Below are positions 23,101-33,019 of a stretch of 64,000 nucleotides of DNA, in pieces. Source of the stretch: Datura wrightii (taxonomy: Eukaryota > Streptophyta > Magnoliopsida > Solanales > Solanaceae); the NCBI GenBank assembly GCA_035772735.1, contig JASDFA010000003.1, forward strand, positions 152,595,001 through 152,659,000. Reading direction: 5' to 3'. Position numbers and translations under genes: made by a program. The first letter of the stretch is position 1; each line of letters starts with the position of its first letter. The notes beneath the pieces were generated by a model that worked only from the letters and a program-made list of their open reading frames with translations, made no database searches and was not told where the DNA came from.

Positions 23101-26100
23101 TGTAAATATAGTTGGTGACAACCCCAAGATGGTTCGATGGATTTCTGACCTAAAGATTAGGTGGAGCAGTGCTCTCACTTCATCCTCCTTTTTCCATCTT
23201 AATGGTCCAAAATTTTATCAAATGGATAATTTGCATTTTGAACTTGCTATGACACTTTTCATTCTTGGTGCATTGCTTCGAGATCGAGCTCTGGAAGTTC
23301 TGTCAACAGGCATGTGTGATATATATGTCCATTTATTCATCTCATCTCTGTCTTTTCATAGAAATATCTTTTTTATCTCCCTTATTTCAGATTTAGTGCA
23401 ATCTGCCTCCATTCTCAGAAAAGCTGCAGGAGTTTACCAACATCTAGCTCAGGATGTCCTTCCGTATTTACAGCCTGCGTTGGCACCAGAAAGGCCACCA
23501 GAAGCTCTAATCAGTGTTTCTGCTGCAATTTCCCTTGTTTGCTTAGCTGAGGCACAGGTTAGTCTTAATTGCTATCTTGTTTTGTTTTTTTTCTGCTCAA
23601 GCATTTCCAACAATGATGTTATCTATATTTACTTAATCAGAATTTGAGCATCAACGCGTTCTGTTTCCATTTTATCTCTTCTGTTTGGCTAGTAATAATG
23701 TTCCTTTTTTGCTTGCCTGATGTTGGACTTAGGCTGTGACAGTGAGGAAGGCAGAGCAAAATGGGAATACTGGAGGACTTTTGGGGAAGCTGCACCATGG
23801 TGTTTGTGAATTTCTTAATGAAGCTATTCATTCCTTGCATTCAGTCACCAAGCAGTGCAAAGACATTTCATCTTTAATGGTATGTCTTGTTGATCTACTT
23901 CGTTTGTCTTTTGCTCCTCTTATTGGTTCTTTATCTGCCAATGCTTTGATATGTAAATACCATATTACTTGCTCTACATTTTAGATTCATCTGTTCAGCT
24001 GTATCGCTGATAGCTTTTAGCTTCAAGAACCTAATTTTGTTTATTATTGGCTTTCCGGAAATTATAAACATGCTATGGGTTTTTCAAGCTCCTAATACTC
24101 TATTTGAAGTTAAGAAAGTAGAAATTGAAAAGAGGAGGTGGCTTTTTGAAGTGGAAGAAGAAAAAAAGCAGAAAAAGTTTTCTTTATCAAATTTGGTCAG
24201 AAGATTGTTTATCTAGTTCACTTTTGCTACTACTCCCTCCATCCCAATTTATGTGCCGTAGTTTGATTGAGCACGGGGTTTAATAAATATGAGAAGACTT
24301 GAATTTTTAAACGGAAAAGGGTTAAAACTACCCTTAAACTATTAGATTTGGTACAAAATACCCTCCGTTAACCTTCCCGCTCTAAAATATCCCTCTGCAA
24401 TGCCCTTACTTGCTGACGGCCAGTAATTAAATATTTATTAAATATTTTATTTATTACGTGGCACTCTCTGATTGGTTGATTTCTTAATTAATCTAATTAA
24501 AACTAATTTAACTAAAACCTACCCAAACCCGGTAGTTGACCCAACTATTTCTATCCAAACTCGGATATAGGGCTTGCTCCATCGGGTAATTGGAGCTCCG
24601 GGTCGGTCTCAACATCCAATGTGGTGGTGAACCACGCTTCTAGAGGCACCGGAGCCGATGCTGGAGTGATGAACAATTCGACGCAGCAGACAGTGATGTC
24701 AGCAGCAGTTCCGGCAGGGGGAAGAGTCCAGACCCTTCCAATGCTCAAGGACGTGCCAATGTCTGAACGACAGAGTTTATTCTTAAGGAAACTTCAGGTT
24801 GCTACGAATTTGATTTCAATGATACTATGAAAATGGTTAGGGAAAAAGAAATCAAACGACAAACGCTAGTAGAACTTGTGGATTGCATTCAATCTAGTGC
24901 CATGAAAATCAGTGAAACTACTCAAGAAGAAATGGTGAAAATGATATCTGTTAATATATTCCAGTGCTTGCCTCCTGCATCCCTCAGAAAATGTGGAACC
25001 TGAAGAGGATGAAGAGAGAGGAAGAACAAGACGGATCCCTTGTACCCAGATGTTAATTTCCCTTATCTAGGTGGATTATTTGGGTTAGATAGAATGGTTC
25101 GGGTAAAAATAGGTGGGTCGAGTATCGGGTTTAGGTTTTAGTGAAATTAGCTTTAATTAGATTAGTTAAAAAATCAACCAATTAGAGAGTGCCACGTAAT
25201 AAATAAAATGTTTAACAAATATTTAATTATTGGCCCTCAGCAAGTAAGGGATTGCAGAGCCAATAGGTTGACAGTGGGGGTATTTTATAGCGGAAAGGTT
25301 AACGGAAGGTATTTTTGTACCAAATCTAATAATTCAAGGGTAGTTTTGGCCCTTTTCCAATTTTTAAATAGAAGAGTCCACTTTTATGGGCTTTTTGCCA
25401 AAAATGTGGGACCTGAAATGGGTAAAATGTTAATAGTGTCATTAAATATTTGCTAAATAAAAAAACATGTCATTCTTTTTGGAATTGATTCAAAAGGAAA
25501 ATGTATCACATAAATTGAAACAGAAGGAGTAATAATTAGAAAGTCTCAGAAACATAGTTCATTAATGTAGTATTGTGCAGTGACCATCTTGGTTGAGGAA
25601 CTTCTGTCTTGTATCAGAATGGTAGTGGATAGATCTTTGACTTTTGCTCTAAACTTGGGCAACCAATAACTGGAAATGCTACCCAAGTGGAGTACTTTTT
25701 AGCCCTTGAAATACCAGGATACCAATTTGGTAGTAAGAATCATAAGCCAAGCAATAAAATTCTGTTGATGGAGTAGAAAAAACAGAAAAATATACGCATA
25801 ATACATAAATAGCCATTCAAATTTGGCCTGAACTGACAACTAAGCACTCAAACTTTGAGAGTGCGTATCTAGACACCTCAACTTGTACCCACCGTGTTAG
25901 TTAAGCACTTGAACTTACAAAGAGATCATCTAGACACTTTCAAAATTTATGTGCCATATCAGCATCGGGTCTATGAGACAGAGTTGGGACTAGTTGGAGT
26001 GTTTAGTTGTCAGTTGAGACCAAGTTGAGGTGCTTAGTTGTGCACTCTCAAAGTTTGAGTGCTTCATTGTCAGTTGAGGCTATGTTTGAGTACCTATTTA

Positions 26101-28019
26101 TGTATTATGCCAAAAATATATGATGCTGTACTCAACGTGGCCTAATAATGTATGGCATGCAAAGCTTCGTGTTATAGTCTCATTAGAATTCCACAAGAGA
26201 CATCGCGTAGCAGTAGAAGCATAAAGCTCTAGTAAACAAGTTGGGATTGACTACATGAATCTTCATTGTCCGTGTTTCTCCATTCAAATTCATCTCATGC
26301 CAACATGATACAAAATAAAAATAAAAACAAAAATAACAAGTATAAATTCTCTATATTTTCTATTGGCATAAGAATCTCAATAGGGCTAAAACAACTCTTA
26401 GAAAGTATAGGATCTATAATAAATAGTAAGAGCTTGTTTGGCTTGGCTTATTTTAAGTACTTTTAAGCCAAAATGACTTTTAAGCAATTTTTGTAGTGTT
26501 TGGGTAAGTTTTAAAAAGTGCTTTTAAGCATTTGTTTTTAAGTCAAAATAACAAAAATAAGCCAAAAGTCAAGTTAGAAATTCTAACTTCTGACTTTTGA
26601 CCTATAAGTCATAAGCCATAAGCCATAAGCCAAAACAAATAGGTCTTAACTTGATTGAAACATATTCCCAATTAATTAATATCTTTGCTATGTCTGCATG
26701 GATTTCAAGAAATTGTTGGTCTTTCTAGACATCTTCCTTCCATGCGATTTTGGTCTACCTTGTCCCATTTTAATGACTTCACTCGCGATGGTGTTACCCA
26801 TGCAAACCTGTGCATTAGGAGGTCATCAAACCATCTCAATCAACCTTCTCTCATTTTATCCTCAAACGTGCTGCTTGTACCTTTGGCAAAGGTAATCAGT
26901 TTTAATCTTATCTAATCATATATGACTGCTCGTCCGTCTTAGCATTTGCGTCTCTACGAAACTCATCTTGGGGAGGGATGTGTTGGACTTTAACGACCCA
27001 ACATTCACTCCCATTTCAGAAAAAAGCTGTTTTATATAAGTTATCTTTCATTTTGATTGGCATCCTTCTATTACGTTTCATTTTGGTTGGCATTCTTCTA
27101 TCACATAATGATAGCAATTCTCCATTTCAACAATCGGATTTTGATTCTCTTTATAGCATCTTCATCTAAGATATATCAGGAAACTAAATTAGATAGCCTA
27201 AGGTAGGTAAACTACCTTTTTCACTTGAAGCTGCAATTTTCTGTTGTAAATGTTGAGAAGCCTTGTCATTGTTGTAGTACAGGATATATAACCATTTTCA
27301 AGGAACGCAAGCTATAGAATCTTCTCTTACTCGTTGCTTGCTCATAGGTATTCTTACCATTAAGTTTTGGGATTTTGATTAAAATGCGCAATTTTGTTGT
27401 AAATGTTTAAAAGCCTAGTCATTGTCGGAGTACATAACCATTTTCGAGGCACACGAGCAATAGAATCTTCTCTTACTCATTGTTTGCTCATAGTCATAGG
27501 CATTCTTACAGATCAAAATTTGGGACTTAGAGTAAAATGGAAATAATTTAAATGCCAAATGTTTTGTTTTTCTAATGTAGTTAATTTGTTTGCATTATCG
27601 CTGCCTCACACCCCTTGCCTTACTGCTGCATGGCTTGACATGTTTTTGGGTGATTCTTCTGGCCTAAACAGGATTATATTACGACCTGTAAAATGCTGCA
27701 TGAGTTACTCAGTTACAAGTATCTTGCAGAGAGTCTAAAGATTGAAGGGCAAATAGGCTTTGCGATTGGAGTTCTTCACCATGTGATACAAAGTTCAGAA
27801 AAGCATACACCAAGAGAAGAGTCATGGAGACTAGTTTATAAGCAATTGCTTGATGATTTGACTGGGCTGCTGCGGAAGTATGAACACGAAAATGAGTTTG
27901 TCTGGCATGAGAAAGTTCCGATGCAGGATGAGTTGCCCGTATCTCAAGGTGTCAAGATTGTTAGTTCCATACCTTATCAACCACAAAGGTGGGAAAGAAC
28001 ACTTGTTTTCAAAATCTAA
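20198..28019 (+). CDS. BRO1-like domain protein, six exons
   Basis: Exons by splice-site and frame continuity: 20198-20242, 22564-22728, 23048-23309, 23391-23557, 23733-23879, 27672-28019; total 1134 bp, 377 residues plus TAA. The product opens MMITFQGLSKQKSPQ, continues VIFENAIAASDPGTLEQLKE in exon 2, and ends YQPQRWERTLVFKI. It is largely helical and matches the plant endosomal-targeting BRO1-like family (PF03097; Arabidopsis At1g73390/At1g17940 type), usually about 380-420 residues, so it looks full length. Recognisable blocks are LKIRWSS (exon 3), AAGVYQHLAQDVLP and ERPPEALISVS (exon 4), GLLGKLHHGV (exon 5), and KYLAESL, GQIGFAIGVL and EHENEFVWHEK (exon 6). BRO1 domains bind ESCRT-III in yeast and animals; the role of this short plant branch is less clear. 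All donors are GT except probably intron 3. Introns 1 and 5 are large and full of small transposons. No frame break was seen. Confidence 0.88.
20860..21003 (+). mobile_element. SINE-like fragments in intron 1
   Basis: The phrase GGGACTATACTGGGTTGTTGTTGTT (20868-20890 region) resembles the 3' end with TTG repeats seen in Solanaceae TS-type SINEs. It is followed at about 20892-21000 by a second stretch (GGTGGATAAGTTATCTGGTACC ... GTTGAGCTGCACGCAAG ... CCCGGACACCAC) that looks like the tRNA-related head of a SolS-type SINE, with box-A-like and box-B-like pieces. Identified by memory only; ends and TSDs were not resolved. Confidence 0.45.
21050..22294. repeat. Interleaved imperfect inverted repeats in intron 1
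   Basis: Two pairs of imperfect inverted repeats overlap here. Pair A: about 21052-21100 with about 22150-22215 (shared phrase ATCATAYATGCCC...AGCTGGCA). Pair B: about 21163-21210 with about 22250-22294 (shared phrase AAAAGKTC...ATTTG.TC.TGA.CTTTRC). The order is A-B-A'-B', so this is not one simple terminal inverted repeat element; two overlapping Mutator-like MITEs or a rearranged one would fit. The ORF at 21735-22130 (minus) inside has no recognisable domain. Confidence 0.45.
23310..23390 (+). other. Intron 3, probable GC-AG intron
   Basis: Exon 3 ends ...CTGTCAACAG and the next bases are GCATGT; the acceptor is TTATTTCAG at 23390. Joining at the GC gives ...EVLSTDLVQSAS in the right phase with no extra residues, as expected for the family, and AG|GCATGT resembles the usual GC donor context. 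The in-phase alternative is a GT six bases later (GCATGT|GTGATA), which would insert GMY in place of D and has a weak donor. I favour the GC donor. Confidence 0.65.
24312..25358 (+). mobile_element. Pack-MULE-like element carrying a gene fragment
   Basis: A 1047-bp element with long imperfect terminal inverted repeats of about 240 bp on each side: the outer part reads GGAAAAGGGTTAAAACTACC on the left, and GGAAAAGGGCCAAAACTACC as the reverse complement on the right, and similarity continues through TTAGATTTGGTACAAAA and TATTACGTGGCACTCTCT. It is flanked by a 10-bp direct duplication, aatttttaaa, at 24302-24311 and 25359-25368. Long TIRs with 9-11 bp duplications are the hallmark of Mutator-like elements. 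No transposase is encoded. The 450 bp between the TIRs are GC-richer and derive from a PP2A B' gene, so this is a Pack-MULE-like gene-fragment carrier. It sits in intron 5 of the BRO1-like gene, with the captured fragment in the same direction as the gene. Confidence 0.85.
24575..25020 (+). pseudogene. Captured fragment of a PP2A B' (B56) regulatory subunit gene
   Basis: One frame from about 24584 reads a Ser/Gly/Ala-rich leader, then LPMLKDVPMSERQSLFLRK at about 24738-24794. The reading then shifts frame near 24800 to EFDFNDTMKMVREKEIKRQT followed by LVELVDCIQSS, EEMVKMISVNIFQCLPP, and shifts again near 24985 to ENVEPEDEE. This order is the N-terminal part of the conserved core of plant protein phosphatase 2A B'/B56 subunits, which bind the A/C core enzyme and select substrates. 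About 130 residues of a protein of some 500 are present. Two frame shifts and both truncations show it is not a working gene. The rest of the B56 HEAT-like repeats is absent. Confidence 0.85.
25795..26111. mobile_element. Fold-back MITE with 9-bp target duplication
   Basis: A 317-bp element whose two halves are imperfect inverted copies along nearly the whole length: the left start CGCATAATACATAAATAG pairs with the right end CTATTTATGTATTATGCC, and AAGCACTCAAACTTTGAGAGTGC on the left pairs with GCACTCTCAAAGTTTGAGTGC on the right. The 9-mer aaaaatata occurs directly outside both ends (25786-25794 and 26112-26120). A 9-bp duplication points to a Mutator-like MITE. As RNA it could form a long hairpin within intron 5. 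Confidence 0.85.
26427..26649. mobile_element. Small MITE with GAGC/GACC-type inverted ends
   Basis: The left end TAAGAGCTTGTTTGGCTTGGC pairs imperfectly with the reverse complement of the right end, TTAAGACCTATTTGTTTTGGC. The interior is rich in AAGCCAAAA / TTTTAAGC phrases, and TAAGCCATAAGCC is tandemly repeated at the right. About 220 bp. The TAA/TTA at the ends could be a PIF/Harbinger three-base duplication, or the element may be hAT-like; the class is not settled. Confidence 0.6.
26690..26895 (-). pseudogene. LINE reverse transcriptase C-terminal remnant
   Basis: On the minus strand the reading includes EDKMREG followed after a stop by LRWFDD, and, in another frame, GQGRPKSHGRKMSRK. 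This order corresponds to the RLRWFGHV...GRGRPKKYW region just after the reverse transcriptase domain of plant LINEs. Stops and frame changes show it is a dead fragment inside intron 5. Neither poly(A) tail nor target duplication was found. Confidence 0.65.
27236..27545. repeat. 155-bp tandem duplication in intron 5
   Basis: Two units (27236-27390 and 27391-27545) share TTGTAAATGTT, AGCCT.GTCATTGT, ATAACCATTTTC, ATAGAATCTTCTCTTACTC and GCTCATAG..ATTCTTAC in the same order. They differ at roughly one base in eight by eye. This is just upstream of the branch-point region of exon 6. Confidence 0.75.
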
Positions 28020-28296
28020 AAGTAAATGTTCTCTTGTTGAGAGGACCGCAAAGTCCTTTGAGTGTTTTGAAAAGGTGAAATATTATTCTTAGAGAATTGT
28101 TCTCGAGGGTAAATTCCCATTTTTGTGTTGTATGGACGTATAAAATTAAAGTACACATTTTTTAATAGGAGTTATAGTTGTTTTACCTAATTCAAATGAG
28201 AAAGGCACAAATTTAATTAAATTTAGAGTCCTTAATTTAAGCTGATTTCAAAATTTTAATTTTATCTTATAACTCTTAAAATGTACATCTACTCAG
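28020..28296 (+). other. 3' flank of the BRO1-like gene
   Basis: AT-rich DNA directly after the TAA, expected to hold the 3' UTR and polyadenylation site. I see no perfect AATAAA close to the stop, which is common in plants, so the end of the transcript cannot be placed. Confidence 0.4.
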
Positions 28297-28500
28297 TCAA
28301 GCTTTAATATAGCCAGTAGCTCTGATGATGCAGAGGATAGCAATTCTTCTGGCTAGGTTATCAACTGCTTTCTCCTTGTTCTCAAAAGCTCTATTGTTTT
28401 TCTCCACCCACATTTCATGGATGAATTCTATGTAGACTAATTTAATCATTTTAGCCATATGGAAACCTCCTTTAGTCTTCGATATAATCCACTGGTGCAT
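28297..28500 (-). pseudogene. Fragment of a LINE-type zf-RVT region
   Basis: A minus-strand reading of 67 codons includes HEMWVEKNNRAFENKEK and ending near RRIAILCIIRA. The WxERNxRxFENK pattern followed by ...I...C..RA is typical of the C-terminal zf-RVT-like part of plant non-LTR retrotransposon polyproteins. No zinc-binding or catalytic part is preserved. It is a short dead remnant about 280 bp beyond the BRO1-like gene. Confidence 0.6.
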
Positions 28501-28930
28501 TGCTGTCCTAGAATTTGTTTAAAGCTCAAATAAAAAGAAGTTCAAATTAATTTCATAATTCTAAATTAAGAAAAATAACATGATATTATAATTATGAAAT
28601 ATCGTTCAAATAATTCTTTTTCATAAAAAAAAAAAAGTTAACTAATTTTAAAGTCTTAAATATTAAGACTTTCTACACAATATTTTAAATTAAAAAAATT
28701 AATTGATTGCAATATTCTAAATATTAAATTAATAAAAATATTACATAATACATATTTTAAGTGAATTTATTTAAGTAAAATAACTATGAATATCAAAGTA
28801 TGCAAATGTATAATTTTAAACGTTTATGATAGTTATGTTTTGTTATTTGATTTCACGACCCAAATCGAGGATCATGATGTCACCTACTCTAACCCATCGA
28901 TAGGTAAGCCAACCCCTAATCTAACATGAT
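28501..28930. other. AT-rich DNA ending in a Gypsy LTR-like fragment
   Basis: Very AT-rich to about 28850 with no coding signal. From about 28853 the phrase TTTCACGACCCAAATCGAGG resembles the edge of a Gypsy LTR (TGTCACGACCC type), as seen in reverse at the solo LTR end near 52983. It is cut at 28930 by the Ogre-type LTR start. Confidence 0.4.
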
Positions 28931-30230
28931 TGTTGACACTCAATTTTGGCCCTCTGCAATTTTAATTAATTATTTAAGTTTCTTCAAATCGCAAACATAG
29001 TAGAATAACTATTTACAAAAGTCAAAGTATTTCCAAATCATTTTCTGGGTGAATTTTGCCACTTTATTCGGTAAAATACGCTAATATATATTTTCATAAA
29101 TTTTGAATATCAATTTTAAATATGTTTTATTCATTTGAAAAGCATGTCTTATCAAAACAAGGTTTAATTAAGTACGTACTCTATTTTTATCAAAATCATA
29201 TAAGTTACAGTTTGATCATTATAATTGGTCTATTGGAAAATAACTATTTTACCATGTTAAGATAAGAAATTTGATTAATTAATTGATATAAATAATTTAT
29301 CTCAATTTTATTCTCTAACTGTGTCAATTACAATTATCTGAGTCAATTTGGTTACATTTGAAACTCAATTTGGCTAGATTAGCAATAAAGAGCCATATCT
29401 TTAACCCAATTTGGTTGAATTTCAAGGAAACTTACATAGTTGTTCCGATGTCGGAAAATATTTACACACTGCTACTCTTTTACTTTCTTACTCCTTCAAT
29501 TAATTACAGAAAATATTCATTTTGCAATTTTTCATGATACCATCATAATATATTCATATATTGTCATGGTATCACCGAGGGTGAGCAATCCTTCAATAAT
29601 AGCGCGCAAGGCTCCTCAATCCTTTATGATAGCATCACAGTATATTCATATACGGTCATGATATCACTGAGAAATAAGCAGTCTTTCAGGAATACACTCC
29701 TAAATCATAAATGATATCATCATAGTATATCCATATACTACCATGGTATACTTTATGATACCATCACCATATATTCATATATTGTCATGATATCTTATGC
29801 GCGAAGAATTGTCAAATTTATAGTAGGGCATGAACTGTAATTATTTTACGCTCACTGACTATTAGGGGCAATTAGTATGAAACAATTTATTTTTATGTAG
29901 TTAATTTAATTTTTGATCTATTTTATATACTTTTCCCAATCTTCAATGTAATTTCAATGTGTTGGACCAAATCAGCTAATATGGCCCAAAACACCATCAC
30001 CAACCCGATCCAGTCCTCCCTCTAAAGCACCTAAATCACATGCCTCTCTTGCATTTTATCCCTTTCAGCAGCCAAACAGACTCTCTCAGCCCTCTCTCCC
30101 CTCCAACACCAACGTGTTCTCCCCAAACCCTTGCTGGAATCCAGCTCCTTTGGATGAAAATCTGAACGAATCCCTGCAGGCACAAGGTGCCTGTATCAGG
30201 AATATAGTTGATATGTCCTAGATTCAATTT
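28931..30230 (+). repeat. Truncated second Ogre/Tat-type LTR
   Basis: From 28931 the sequence reads TGTTGACACTCAATTTTGG, a close match to the start of the LARD-like LTR (TGTTGACACCCAATTTTGA on its own strand), here on the plus strand. The TGGCCCAAAACACCATCACC leader-like phrase near 29982 and the CT-rich stretch at 30015-30120 would fit a Tat-type LTR. Apart from the first 20 bases it is not alignable by eye to the LARD LTR, and I found no GCGCGACA end, so the right boundary is only a guess. Confidence 0.5.
29533..29794. repeat. Four copies of a ~40-bp hairpin unit
   Basis: Units at about 29533-29573, 29626-29665, 29711-29750 and 29755-29794 each begin ATGATA(C/G/T)CATCA and end with TCATG(G/A)TATC or a close variant. 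The two ends are inverted (GATACCAT ... ATGGTATC), so each unit can fold into a hairpin around ATATTCATATA. Spacing is about 93, 85 and 44 bp. Confidence 0.8.
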
Positions 30231-30717
30231 TATGTATGATGATTTGAATATATTTATGTGAAATTTATTTGATATACTATATGACATCTAATATTTCTTT
30301 TATTATAGTTATAGAATTATTCAATTAATATGACAAGTTCCTTGATTAAGTTTTGAAACTTGACATCATGATAATGTGAGACTCACGTCTCTTATAACTT
30401 AATCTAAAATTATTCTTGATCGTGCGATTACTAATTAGGACATTAGTGACCCGGTTAGATCAATACGTATGTGGTGTTCTTTATAAGATAAAGATTAGTT
30501 GATCTCATTAACTAAATCACATACAAAGATAATTTAAATACGATTATTAAACAAACTCATTGAATAAATTCCTAATGGTTAGAATTACCATAAACTGCCA
30601 TTGGAATATTATCTTGAAGAATTTGAAGTAAGAGTTTCCTTTGACCAGAGATCATCATAGCTAATAATAAGTTATTTATTATTCCAAAGTCTCACAAATT
30701 ATAGATTTATTATACTT

Positions 30718-31589
30718 TGTTGGGTTCTATGCAGTTTTGATGATTGACAAGATGATGATGAAACAAGTAAGTCAAGCTGTTTCAAAGAAGTGCCAAACAC
30801 ACTGTCTAAAGGAGCTAAAATTACAAAATTATAAATATGAAATAAAGACAAGTGTGCACAAATCAAAAAATGGATAAGCCGCGTCAAACAAGCTTAGCGA
30901 AATAAACATGTGCTAAATTGAAGTATTGGAGTTCAACTACAACACAAAAGAGCAAGGAGTTTGTCTTGAAAAAGAAGTCTCACTTGAAGTAGAACTCCAA
31001 GTCAAGAAGAGTTTGAGTTGATGTGCAGTTTGAGGCAAAGAAGAACTCTATGAAGAACTCCTAATTGCTGCCTAAGTTCAGTTATGTGAAGCAAGGAGTT
31101 TATGTCCATCTCAAACACTATCACATTAAGGAGTCCTTATCCTAAAAGTGTTTGTGTTTAACCAACTTTCTTTCACTTATTATTATAAATATGCATGCTT
31201 TTTATTGAAGAGAGGCACGCACCTATACTAAGAGAAATAACAAAAATCAATACATAAAACAAAGATTATTCTTACGTTTCAGTCTAACCATTCAAGTGCG
31301 AAGGCTGATACAAAGGACCAGATTGAATAACCTATTTCATGGATATGTTTCACAGTGTCTTCAATTCTAGCCTTTTGTATTAGGATTGTTATTGAGTTGT
31401 ACCTATTTCCAACTTTCTTAGAAGCATTATTTAGGTATTTTCAAAGAAAAAATTAGCTTCAAATTAGGGGTAACTTGGAGGTTTCACAACTTTTCTTTTG
31501 ATGTTGTAAGAGGGAATAGAGTTAGTTCCTAGGTTGTAATTATTTTGTAATCTGAATCTAACTACAATCTAGTGATTGTAGGGGCAAGG
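30718..31589 (+). repeat. Copia-1 5' LTR, left part
   Basis: Matches 45637-46500 of the 3' LTR in order. It ends at GGGGCAAGG, where the five bases CAAGG (31585-31589) are the target duplication of Gypsy-2. The short minus-strand ORF at 30699-30887 is not conserved in the other LTR. Confidence 0.9.
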
Positions 31590-32983
31590 TGTCACACCCC
31601 GCCTTGGGGGGTATGACTGGCACCTGGTGCTCTACTAGGACCTGACCTGCTGGACTGTTAAGCCTGGGCACATCTGGTGCCTAGCTGGCTCTGCCTCACA
31701 TTTCTGGAAACAAAGGGCTATATAACGGCTGTAAACACAGCCCCCGGCCCATTGACCTATAGCCTTCTGTACCTGTACTAACAGCTGACCAGAAACATAC
31801 CAACTCAGGGAAACCTATGCGGGCCGAAAAGGCCACCATGCTGTCTAGTTATTTGCAACTCAATCATAAAGTATTAAAAAGCTACGTGACCGGCAAGGTC
31901 ACCACTACTGACAACTATGGCCCCACACGACCATCACAATAGAAAGAAGGGATGCTAACAACTATACAACTGCACGACCTCTCACGACCGGCTCACCTGA
32001 CCACAGGGAATATATACAGACTGCAAGCCTCTAGGAAGAATAATAGAAATGATTGAGACAGGGCCCCGACCTACCCGTACTGTACAGCAAAAGGAACTGA
32101 ACTACAACTCTAGAAATTCAGTCTCCGGATGACAGGAGCTGAATACTCGACCGCTGATGGGGATCACGTAGTATCGCCTGCTCGTCTATGGGTACCTGCA
32201 GGCAAGTAATGCAGCGCCCTACGGGGCGTCAGTACCGCTGGTACTGAGTATGTAAAGCAATAACTGAAAGAGATATCTGAAATCAATAACATAACTGACG
32301 GAACTGAGATAAGAAGAACTAGATTAACTATCTGAAGGTGTAGATCGTACGTGTTCTTAATCATACTGAAGGGAGTAGGAATCATACCTGGAGACGTATC
32401 ATTCTACTACTAATCTGCTCGTATCTAATGTAATATGGCATAACAAACATAACATAACATGGCATACACAAACCTTACCCGGCCCCCATAAGCCGGGAGG
32501 TACAACCAGCACAGAATCTATACCCCTACCCCGGTCATCCCATCTCCTACAATGGCTGCAAGCATCCCGCCGGTCCCCTGGGTATGCACTTGGGCTCGCT
32601 GAGCCCCTGACTATAACTGCATCTGATTCCGGAGGACTCCTGAATCTGCACCCAGGCGTATCCGCTCGACTGGGGTGTGTAAGGGCCGATCAAGGAACAA
32701 ATATGGGGAAAACTGGCATCCCATCTTCGTCCCCTGGCGGGACGGCATGCCACTCCGTAGAGTGACGTATCCTCGTCCTCTGGCGGACGAGTCGATACAA
32801 CTATTAACCCTGGGGTGGTCGTGGATGCTGGGTAGTCCAACCCCAAACAATACAACGGTCTCAACCAGTAATGCTGTCTGTGTATCTCACATGCTGAGGC
32901 TAATAGGGGTAAGGTGTCGTATACATTACATGCTGAACTAATAATAATAATCTGTACGTATTCGATACATGCTGAGGCTGGTA

Positions 32984-33019
<36 letters not shown>

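Larger units (their letters stand above)
24233..25529. mobile_element. Stowaway-like MITE, interrupted by a Pack-MULE-like element
   Basis: Left end CTCCCTCCATCCCAATTTATGTG (24233-24255) and right end (25507-25529), whose reverse complement is CTCCTTCTGTTTCAATTTATGTG, are terminal inverted repeats flanked by TA at 24231-24232 and 25530-25531. The TA duplication and CTCCCTCC ends are those of Tc1/mariner Stowaway MITEs. Removing the inserted element (24312-25358) and one copy of its target duplication leaves about 240 bp, a normal size for this class. Confidence 0.8.

Noticed and set aside
24551..24748. Minus-strand ORF opposite the PP2A B' fragment
   Set aside because: Shadow of the captured sense-strand coding sequence.
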